Shown: piece after piece, positions 48,701 to 60,700 of the stretch | Numbering within the stretch: position 1 is the stretch's first letter | Layout of the letters: every line of letters begins with the position of its first letter | Origin: Conchocele bisecta | Taxonomy: Eukaryota; Mollusca; Bivalvia; Lucinida; Thyasiridae | Assembly: GCA_029237695.1 (NCBI GenBank) | Contig: CM055266.1 | Span: forward strand, 8,945,805-9,009,804 | Direction: 5' to 3' | DNA length: 64,000 bases | The notes under the pieces: model-generated | The model's input: only the letters and a program-made list of their open reading frames with translations | What the model was told of the DNA's origin: nothing | Database searches by the model: none | Translations under genes and position numbers: made by a program

Positions 48701-51700
48701 TGCCGATACATTTTCACACTATTTTGATAAAGACCATGTGTTCGAAAATTTAATAAAAAGAGTGACTTTAAAACAATTATTAAATGTGCTTCCCTTCGGA
48801 GGTTATTGGAAATTACTGTACTTACATAGTTAAGTGCACTTAATTATTTATTAGCACTGATATAAACATTGATAATTATAGCCACTTTTTGAAAAACAAG
48901 AGCTGTCAGAAGATTCTGCTGGGGAAAATAAAAAAAATCGCCACTTCAAAAAAAAGTAAAACAATTGGCGATAAAAAATTACAATTTTCGAAAAAGAAAA
49001 TAAAAAAATAAATAAAAATAAATATTTGTTTTTGATTTCTTTTCGAAAATTGTAATTTTTTATCGCCAATTGCGAAAGTGGCGATCGCCAGCGGAATTCC
49101 TGTTGGCAGCTAAAAGTCATAGGTGGGGCAGATGTTACAATGGGATCAGCCAACTAGTCAGCCAGCAAGAGCTTATGCAATACCCCTGCATTAAGTTTGT
49201 GAAATGCACAAAGTCTGTGACCTTGACCTTGGGATTACTGTTAACCCATACACCGCTGTCTTAATTTATTATCGTCTGCTGTTTATTTTCTATTTTCCAT
49301 TTTTATCATCAAAAACATGGTTTGACAGCACTATAGAATAATTTACAACATGGTTTGACAGCACTTTAGAATCATTTCCATTGGAAATGATTCTGAAGTG
49401 CTGCCAAACCATGTTTTTATTGATAAATAAGGCAAGATATAAAAGTAACAGCAGACAAAAATTGTTGTGTGTAGCGGTCTACTAAGGGTTAAGCTTTGTG
49501 ATTGTGTTATGTTGATAATCTTGACCTTGGGATTACTGGGGGTCGGAGGGTCATGGATTTTTTTTTGTCGCAGCATGATACAGGATCATGCAATGTACGC
49601 AAACGAGCTAAAATCAGCATAGGACAAACATTTAATTTGGTGTTGTATGCGTTAAATGACATACCTTGGGAATGATGTCAGGGACAGGAGAAACTCATCG
49701 TCTGCCAGTAGATTCTGAATTTCATTCCGTCTGAAACAAAATTCAAATGTGTAATGGAAGCTATATCATGAAACAAAAAAGACCAAGAGATATTTTGAGC
49801 AGTTTAACTCCTAAAGAGATAAAGAATTTATTCAATTACCATTTTGAAATACCGGATTTATTTCCTGAGACATCTGGAAATCCGATAAAGAAACGAGTGC
49901 AGAGCACTCGTTTCTTAGTCGGATTGACAGATGTGAACTTGTGAAGGGAAATAAATCTGTTATTTCAAAATGGCAGTGGAATAAATTGTATATTACCGGT
50001 ACATTCTTTTCGATAAATGTGAAACCAGATTAAAATGTTGTCAGCGTATGAATTGTTTCTTCGCCTGAAATGACGTCAAAGCGTGACGTCAATTACGTCT
50101 CACGAAAGTCTAGGAAATATTTCCTTCAAGGAAATAATTCCCTCCAGAATCACGGTAAATCACTGGGTAAGCAAGTAATATTATACATAGCTCTTGCTTA
50201 TTGTGAGCGACATGGATCAAACATTTTAATTAAAATAAATTATGTACCACACATCAATGATGTTGGACTATGAATTACTGGTAAAAAAAAAAGAGTAATT
50301 TCGGTGGAGACATTGAGGATGCGAACAGGAAGTCACATAATAAACTGTAGAGCTGAAACACATATGATTTACGTTTAAATGGTGTACATGTAATTCATGC
50401 AAGTCCCATCACTAAAAGTAAATCCCTTCTAAAATGTATTTACATGCATAAAAAATATTATACAGTGAAACCTCTCTAAATCGGACACCCTGGGAGGTCC
50501 CCAGGGTGTCTGGTTTAGAGAGGTTTCACTGTAAATCACACATTTGATCATTCTGAGACATGTGTGTGCTATGGAGGTCCCCAGGGTGTCTGGTTTAGAG
50601 AGGTTTCACTGTAAATCACACATTTGATCATTCTGAGACATGTGTGTGCTATGGAGGTCCCCAGGGTGTCTGGTTTAGAAAGGTTTCACTGTAAATCAGA
50701 TATTTGATCATTCTGAGACATATATGTGTGCTATGCGATCACAAACATTATCATCTGAGACACACGACCAAGAAACCCATCAAAAATAAGATCACATATG
50801 TTTTCTTGATATCCGGATTAGAGGTTCCACTGTAATTCTATCTCATGTTTGCCAGGGGTTTGCTGGAAAACTGGCAGTGAAGCTATGAAAAGTGAAATAC
50901 GTCTACAAGACTTAGTGTAGCACAAAGGGTCTCAGGGCTCCAGATAAGGAATTAGTAATTGAGTATTGTCACTCCATCATTTCTGAAGCAATTGGGTATT
51001 TCAAAATTTGAATTGTGTAAAATAGAATCACACTACTGTTTACACATCAACAGACAGCAATTATTGAATAGTTTGCTTCGAAATGAAAACATGTCTTGGC
51101 ATTTCATTACAATTGTCTCCTTGGAGACAATTCTAACGAAATACCAAGATGTGTTTTCATGGAAAATAAGAAAAATATGCTATATTTGTGGTCTGGTTAT
51201 TGTTTTCTGTAGCATGATAAAGGTAACACAAATTTGTTATTGCTTTTTGATACTCGCTACTTCTGATTTCAATTGGGTTTTTGGCAATTTTAATTTGGTA
51301 TTTACGCAAATACACAACTTATCTGGAGTCCTTGGGTCTACAATGGTCAGAAAAGAAATAAATCTGTCTTGCTTTGTAAATTCTCTCCTGAATTTCATGT
51401 GGTCAAAAAGAAAAGTGAAAGGGAATGAGTTTAACATCCCAACAACAGCTACGTTCATATAGGGGTAGGACCATAGTTTAGTCTTATCCGACAAACCGGT
51501 GGGATGGAAATACTATGTTAGAATTTTTCACGATTACATGTATGGTAAGGATTGAACTCACAACCTCCAGTAGCTGGTATTGAAGTCTAATGCCATATCT
51601 CCTAGTAAGTCACGGCCCATCCCCCTGGTCAGAAAAGAAATGAAGCTGGATTGTTTTAGTGATTTCTTACCTGAATTTCATGTTTGACTCAACGAGGTTG

Positions 51701-54700
51701 AAGTGGCCGGCAGTGCCCCCGTACGGTTTGCCTGGTGTGCCCTCCACCATGTACGAGGCATACTCGGGGTGCCACGTTGATGACAGGTCACTGTAATGGC
51801 GGCAATGTTTCTCACAAATCATTTTGCAATATATAAACATACATGGTTCCCCCTGTGGTCCATAACCAACAGGTCTAGTCTCTATATCGTTCTTTACTTG
51901 TATTTTTTATTAATCTGACAGTTTCTTTTTCAAATATCATGGTACAGATGTATAGAGAGTAGCGTGAGGCCATCCATAATTATATCTCCGTTTCCTGTAA
52001 CCCGACCGACCCGCTAAAAACGGTGTGACCCGATTTTTTTTATTACAATTTTGTTTACAACTTTTTTTTTCTTCTTCAATTTAGTGCTACAGTGGGTTAA
52101 AAGGGTTAATATAATCTCTGGCCCTAAATGGCATACATGTTCATACAACAACACCTACAGCAATTGACATACTTTTATTGCAATATTGCAATATTGAATT
52201 TAAAAATTATTAATATTAAAAAGGTACCTTATTTTAACACTTGCAATGCAAGTGTTAAAATATTGTACCTTTTTAATAGTAATCTAAAATTCTGGGTCGG
52301 GTTACAGGAAATTCCAAATTAGTTCATGATATAAGTAATTTTTCCGAAAGCTGAATTGGATTTTTTTTTTATAAGTTAGGATTACTCAGGTCTCTTAAAA
52401 AATTTCTGGCCATTACATGCGGAATACATCTTTACGGGTATGATTTTTTTTTCAATATTTTATTTTGTTTATTTTCTCAATGAAAGTATATGTTGCGACC
52501 ACTCATTTGAACCGTCTCGATGAGACGGTTCAAATGGTGGTCGCGACATACACTTCTAAGCACATTTAAAGAAAATATTTATGATTTTCCCTAATCAGCT
52601 TGAAATGGGTTAATCCCCGTGTTGATGTACTGAAGGTGTCCTATTTGGAGGGGTTCACTAATTCTGGAATATGCAATCCTACAAATAAGTGTGTTCGACT
52701 TATACCGCAGAAACACTCTAAACTGGGCAGTCTGGGGATCCAATTGTGTTTAATTCAGATGGGTTTAACTGTAATTTATTTCACTGTTCATGGGGTGCTT
52801 AATTACAGTGGAACCTCTCTAAACCGGAAATTTTCCACTGTAGTTTGTGTGTTGGGGTTTCGCCTGACCAACCACCCACAGGTTCCACTGTAGATCATAT
52901 TCACGGATACAAATGTACAACTACATTACAATGCAACCAATATCAATTTTCCATAATGTGCATCACTTCGAGATACATGTATTTAATTGTATGTGTAGGT
53001 GATTTGATACTGATAACAAACACTTACTCCTCGGCCGTTTCAGTTTTAGATTTCAGCTGCTCAATCTCACTGAGAACGTCAGTCGCTCTTAAACTGAGTC
53101 GCGCAGTTTTGGCTTTGTGGTCAAACTTCACAAGCATGTACTCGACCTGTCAAAAAGGAAATGTATCAGTAACTGGCTAAATTGGGCCGACAGGGGTTTC
53201 ATTGATGAAATGGTGAACAGTGCAGATCCTGATCACTGGAAAACCCATAAGCCCCATTTCTCCAGTCACAGCCATGATTGAACATTACTTTTTCAGTGGT
53301 GCAGCAGTGCTCCAGATAAGGAATTAGTAATTGAGTATTGTCACTCCATCATTTCAGAAGCAATTGGGAATTTCAGAATTTTAAAATAAAATCGCACTAC
53401 TGTTTACACATCAACAGACAGCAATTATTGAATAGTTTGCTTCGAAATGAAAACATGTCTTGACATTTCATTAGAATTGTATCATTGGAGACAATTCTAA
53501 TGAAATACCAAATGAGTAGTCATGGAAAATAAGAAAAATATGTTATATCTGTGGTCTGTTTATTGTTTTCTGCAGCATGGTAAAGGTACCACAATTTTTT
53601 ATTGCTTTTTGATACTCGCTTACGCTTACAATTAAAATAAAGTGAATGTGAGATCAGGGCTTCAAATAAGCTACGTATTTGCTTAAATACCCAATTGAAA
53701 TTTCCAAAAACCCAATTTAAATCAGAAGTAGCAAGTATCAAAAAGCAATACAAATTTTGTGGTACCTTTATCATGTTGCAGAACACAAATATAGCATATT
53801 TTTCTTATTTTCCATGAAAAAACATCTTGGAGACAATTCTAATGAAATGACAAGACATGTTTTCATTTCGAAGCAAACTATTCAATAATTGCGGAAATTT
53901 TGAAATACCCAATTGCTTCAGAAATGATGGAGTAACAATACTCAATTACTAATTACTTACCTGGAGCACTGTGAGATACATGTATATTTGGGTGCAGAAT
54001 CATTTCAAGGTATATGTTATAACGAGCGTTGATTAATGATACTATTTATTAATTTACTTTTACTTATTTTAGACTTGGGGAATTAGGCTCAATTTGATCG
54101 AAAGATGAAAAGACAAAGACACATGTTGATTCTATAATGTAATATTCCCAAGAGCTCCCTGCAACCCAAACAATGCCCTTTATACTCAGCAATGCGGACG
54201 TTATAGAAAGTACCTGACCACTTGGCTCAAATGCTCACAATGCAGACTTTTTCCGAGAACTGTGTTTGTTCAACACAGTTCAAATTGCTATGATTAACTA
54301 GAAATGTGGCCTGTCGGCACACGAATACCCCCACTGGCAGCCAAAGAAAACGAGGCATTTTTGATTATAAGCCATTTAGCCGTTTTCAAACGCATCAAGT
54401 CTGTGACCTTGACCCTGGGCATAGTGTGATAATCCATGCATCGGTGTAGAAGATATAGAGTGGAAGGGAATTTCAATAGGTTTGACCTTTGACCTTCAAC
54501 TGTGACCTTGACCTTGGACGTAGGTGCGTGGTTATTGATCGCGACACACCTTCTCATCCTGAGAAACATTTGTGCCAAGGCATTTGATAATCCATGCATC
54601 GGTGTAGAAGATATAGAGCGGAAGGGAATTTCAATAGGTTTGACCTTTGACCTTCAACTGTGACCTTGACCTTGGATGTAGGTGCGTGGTTATTGATCGC

Positions 54701-57700
54701 GACACACCTTCTCATCATGAGAAACATTTGAGCCAAGCCATTTGATAATCCATGCATCGGTGTAGAAGATATAGAGCGGAAGGGAATTTCAATAGGTTTG
54801 ACCTTTGACCTTCAACTGTGACCTTGGACGTAGGTGCGTGGTTATTGATCGTGACACACCTTCTCTCTCATCATGAGAAACATTTGTGCCAAGCCATTTG
54901 ATAATCCATGCATCGGTGTAGAAGATATAGAGCGGAAGGGAATTTCAATAGGTTCGACCTTTGACCTTCAATTGTGACCTTGGACGTAGGTGCGTGGTTA
55001 TTGATCGCGAAACACCTTCTCATCATGAGAAACATTTGTGCCAAGCCATTTGATAATCCATGCATCGGTGTAGAAGATAGAGTGGAAGGGAATTTCAATA
55101 GGTTTGACCTTTGACCTTCAACTGTGACCTTGGACGTAGGTGCGTGGTTATTGATCGCGACACACCTTCTCATCATGAGAAACATTTGTGCCAAGCCATT
55201 TGATAATCCATGCATGGGTGTAGAAGATATAGAGCAGAAGGGAATTTCCAACAGACCGACCGACAAGCTGACTCCTATATACCCCCAACAAACTTTGTTT
55301 GTGGGGGTATAATTACTAATTGAATGCAAACCTTAGATATTTTACATGCACATTTCATCCATTCATCTACATACACACAGCAAATATCAATGACAACATG
55401 ACATTAGAACTATGTCTAAATTGGCTTTTACTATGAATATCAAAGTCAATTTAGACATCGGAGTGCCTTCTGAATCATATTTGGAACTAACTGTAATATG
55501 CAAATGACTGTAAACAACTACATGTTATAGTATTATGTTTTGACTCGTTGTAGCTCAAATACTAGTCATCAATGTACAGTCTCAAAAGAGTTATTACATG
55601 ATCTATGAAATTTCACAATACTTGCAGACAACAATTCAGAATTGCAACAGCGATCCTGCGTTCATTGTGTGTGACCCCAAGCTATTTGACCGGGGCATAA
55701 CGCCCATGAAAGAGGTCTGGTTTCTGCAGAGAGTTACTCAGAGGTCATGACCTGATTCCTTATGAACAAAGAATGGTAAATCATCAACTACCTGCAACCA
55801 GTCTAGTCCCAGATTGGACAATGCATCTGCATGGTTCAGTCAGGGTTTCTACTGTTTGCCATTCAGTCCATCAAATTGGTATACTATAACATATATGTTC
55901 ATTATAAGCCTGGATATATTGCTTTATTTGCAGGTCTGTTCTTGAATAATTGAAATGTGTTTTTGACGACTCATTAGTTCACATGACCTCATGTTCCACA
56001 TGAATGGTACATGTACGAGTAATAACAACAGTATTATGCTTAACACGCAGTTGAACATTCGTAGAAAAAATATAACATTTGTGACGACATATGCAAGTGA
56101 CAAGGGCAAACAAAAATATCCACTTATTCATCAAGTCATATGAGACAAGCATGTAATAAATAATAAGTGCCATAGAATGACAGAGGGGGCCTTACAACAT
56201 TGTCTACAAACATAGCCTCGGATCAGCATGTCATGCCATGTGCAACACCACAGTCTGATCATGGCTGACACCGTCTACCATCCAGCAACATACTTAACCA
56301 GATATGGTTATCTGGATAACACTGTAGTGGAATTAAAATAAAAACATGAATAAATATAAGGAGCTCTCGGGTACAGGGCTCCAGATAAGGAATTAGTAAT
56401 TGAGTATTTTCACTCCATCATATCTGAAGCATTTGGGTATTTCAATAGTTTAATTGGGTAAAATAAAATCACACTACTGTTTACACATCAACAGACAGCA
56501 ATTATTGAATAATTTGCTTCGAAATGAAAACATGTATTGGAATTTCATTAAAATTGTCTCTTTGGAGACAATTCTAATGAAATACCAAGATGTGTTTTCG
56601 TGGTCTGTTTATTGTTTTCTGTAGCATGATAAAGGTACCAGAAATTTGTTATTGCTTTTTGATACTCGATACTTCTGATCTCAATTGGGTTTTTGGCAAT
56701 TTTAATTGGGTGTTTACGCAAATACACAGCTTATCTGGAGCTCTGTAGCCGATTTCATCAACATTGCGATTTCCAGCAAAGTATACTTTGAGGGAGACAT
56801 TTTCAATTTTAGGATAAATTTATTAATTTTTATTATACTGAATTTATTACATTATCACAGCCAATTTGGCTGTGATAATGTAATAAATTCAGTATAATAA
56901 TTCTGCATACTGTTAATCATCAAATATACACAGTTGTTAGTTCTATACAGTGGATATACCGGTACCTAAGTTCTGGATAATAAGCCTTCGTTGGCCAGTT
57001 ACTAGAGCTATATGCATATACAAACAATTATTCAAAACTTTTTAAAACAATACACTTATCGTAAAAGTGCTGTGAAACCAGATTTATCTAAAAGTCGCGC
57101 TTGTTTCCATGTCGTCCATTTTGTTAATGTATCGTCCAGGCGCTTGTAGAAAATAGACTGTGACCTCAGAGTCTGGATTTTTGTTGTTGGGTTATACTCA
57201 TCCTGTATTGTGGCGCACCATCGGGTCAGTGTAAAAAATGGTTACCTAAATTATCAGAGGAGTGTACAGTAAACAATTTTCCACCATTTCCTTTGCCAGT
57301 CATAAATGACAATAATATTATCACAAGGCTAATAATCATAATGCAAGATGCATTCAGATCACGTTTAATTTTCAGTTGTGGTACATGCTATTTTACCATA
57401 TTCATTATGGTACACACTACAGACGGGATTTATACCAACAACAAGATTATAACAATCTACAAACTGTTGCATATTATTCTGAGCATTTTTATAATCAACA
57501 GAACAATAAATTTTACTAAAAACACAGAGTTTATATCTACATCTGTGTAATCAAATATAATTCTGTGTTAGTTTTTTATTGTTTTTCATATAAGACCCCC
57601 CAGTATAATGAGAAGCTCTATTCTGGTAATTTGATAGCTACCAGTCTGTGTTTACATGACATCGACTTCTCAAAATGGCTAAAGAATCCATGGACGCAGA

Positions 57701-60700
57701 CCGACAGAACCATGCTTTGTAAATCTTTTTAAATAATGATGTTTATGAGTGGACAAAAGTGGGAATAGCTGAAATACAACATTTTGAAGGTATTCTAACA
57801 AATTTGATTACAACCTTACATGACCAAGGGCGATGTGGAACATTTTGCTCCATTTGACAGATAGGTGTCAGGGCTGTACAAATTGATTTTTTAGTAGCCA
57901 CTTGTCCCGGACAAGTGACTTGACAAAAGTGACTTGCCCCGACTTGTCCTGGAAATTATAATCCATGTGTGCATAATACATGCACTTTAGTTGCTATAAA
58001 AATGTTGGCAATAACATATATTACTATACTCAACAAAACTAGAAACGTCCCTGTTTTATAGCCGGTGTAGCTCTGTCTATGTATGTACCACATGTTCAAA
58101 GTACATGTATTTTAAACCGTGGCGATGTTCAGAATACGATCGTGTAGAGTTTAGCCGATACACACGGTTTACATAGCGGCCAGTGACCGGAACGTTGATT
58201 TCCACTTTTTGCACGTGCACGCTATACTTGTCATCGATAAGGTGATTCAGTTCATGTCGTACCATTCATGCGATAGGGGCTATTCGGAAAATTAAAAAAC
58301 TTTTTTAATTTTTCACTGTTTTCGATATGCCACGGCTTTCCGAAAACGAGCGAAATCAGGCAATTGGGATGCTTGCGGGTGGGATGGCCGCCAGGGCGGT
58401 CGCGCCTCGGTTTGGTTGCTGTCGGAAGACGATTGATCGTCTTGCAGCCCGGTACCAGCAGACTGGGGCTGTTCACGACCGGCAGCGACCTGGTAGGCCT
58501 CGTGTAACGACGGCTAGAGCCGATCATTACATTACGTTGACGTCGATTGGCAGCCACAGTCACTGCTAGGCGATACGGTGTCTCAGGGCAGACCATTCGC
58601 AACCGGTTACGTCGTAATGCCCAAACCAATCCGGGCACGCCGCCCGTACACTGGTCAGATAATGACCCAACGTCACCGTGCTGCCAGACTGTTATGGGCG
58701 CGACGTCATCTGAACTGGAGAAGGGCTGACTGGAACTGAGTTTTGTTCACCGATGAATCTCGGTTCACAGTTAGTCATGCTGACGGAAGATTACGGGTAT
58801 ACAGGCGTAAAAATGAAAGATTCACCGATTGTTGCATTGTTGAGAAGAACAGGTTTGGGGGAGGGAGCGTAATGGTCTGGGGTGGGATCATGGGAAACCG
58901 GAAGACAGATTTGGTTGTTGTACAGGGCAACATCAATGCACGTTATGTTGCAGATGTGCTAAATGCACATGCCTTACCATTTATCCGTCAGCATGGTCCT
59001 GGTGTGACATTGATGCACGACAATGCCCGCCCTCACGTAGCCAGGGTCACCACTCAATACTTACAGCAAAACAACGTCGACGTCATGCCATGGCCCGCGG
59101 TCTCCCCGGATCTCAATCCCATTGAGCACATATGGGATGAGCTGGGCCGCAAAGCACGAGCTAACCATCAGATTGACAATGTTCGCGATCTTACACGGGC
59201 GTTACAACGGGAATGGAGGAATTTGCCCAACGCACTGGTATTGCGTTACGTCACGTCGATGCGGCGTAGGATCATTGCATGCATTCATGCAAATGGTGGC
59301 CACACTCGGTACTAACGAGATTTACTGAATTTGCCACATTACTTATTGAAATTCCATCTCTAAACATTAAGTAACACATTTCTGAGTTTTTGTGATTTTT
59401 TATTTTGACCCCTACCGCCCTTGGCCGGTTATCTCTCGAATATTTAACAAGATATCCAAATGCAATTTATTGGCTTTGATACAGAAATGAATGAACTTGT
59501 TTTTCCATTTTGATTTTTAAAAGTAACCCTTTTGGTTTTTGATGAATCTTTCCTTAAACATGGAGGGACGTTTCTAGTTTTGCTCAGTATAGTAACGGGA
59601 ACCCTGGCAATCAGGAAAGATCGATTGATTGGTGTTTAATGGTCTATCTATAATTTCGAGCGTATATTCCAGAATTTTCGGTGTAAAAACATCGACGTTT
59701 TGTGAATTAAATTACGGAGTCTACTCATTTGACCGTCTCGAAAATGAAATCACGTCTATATTTACAATATTTAATGTCTATCAGTATGTTCGCGGAACGG
59801 TAAATAATAAACTTTTTGAAATTTCATTTTTTTTTGTTGGCAACAGCTGTTAATTCGCTAATTACACTGCATCTCCATTATAACGCCATCGCGTATAGCG
59901 CGATCTCCATTATAACGCGGGTCTCTCGTGGATCCCAAAAAAAATATTAAAAAAAATAGAGAAGAAAAAGGAAAACAAAGAAAAAAAATCAAAAAAATCG
60001 TCGGACGTCGTAGTCATCGTGTAATTAGTTGATTCGTGATTTCAATAAGTTTATTAAAACAACGACATTCAAAGTACATGAAATAATTATTATTAGTATG
60101 TTAGCAAATGTAATACCTTTAATCAGGTAATCATGTTAATATGCATACAGTGCGACCCTCCTATTGCACAGAAGTCTGGCGACATACGACATTCCGTGTT
60201 GCTTATCCGAACCGTGCAATATCCGTGCCAGGGGATATATGAATTCCAAATCCAGATGCGATTACACCCGACACATATTACACAGACGAGATTTGTGTGA
60301 TATGCTTTGTGCAAAAAACCGATACACCCAGCTGTGTGTACATGTGTTTATTGTATGACCTCATTCAGCACAATGCTGTAAACTGTGTGACCTTTAGGCT
60401 ATGTTTTGAAATGTTACTGATTGGTCAACACGCCTTTTGATGTGCCACAGACGTCGCGAACGTGCGACTTATTTCATCATCGTATCACGGGGCAATCATG
60501 CAGTAACCCATTTCATGCTGAGGATACGCTTATGTTTGCGGACAAATATTTTCCTTCTATGCACTCAGAAGTATATGCCGCGACCACCATTTAATCCGTC
60601 TCGTCGAGACGGTTCAAATGAGTGGTCACATCGTATACTTTCATTGAGAAATAACAAAAATAAAAATATTTTGTTTAATAATTTCATACCCGTAAATGTG

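Noticed and set aside
50959..51462. 167-codon plus-strand frame
   Set aside because: Covers an FB-5 foldback; other FB-5 copies do not keep the frame.
54294..55329. Several frames with repeated [11 protein letters not shown] blocks
   Set aside because: They follow the 150-158 bp DNA repeat and change frame with unit length; no start, splice or family support.
58252..58638. 128-codon minus-strand frame
   Set aside because: Antisense shadow of the Tc1 transposase N-terminal region.
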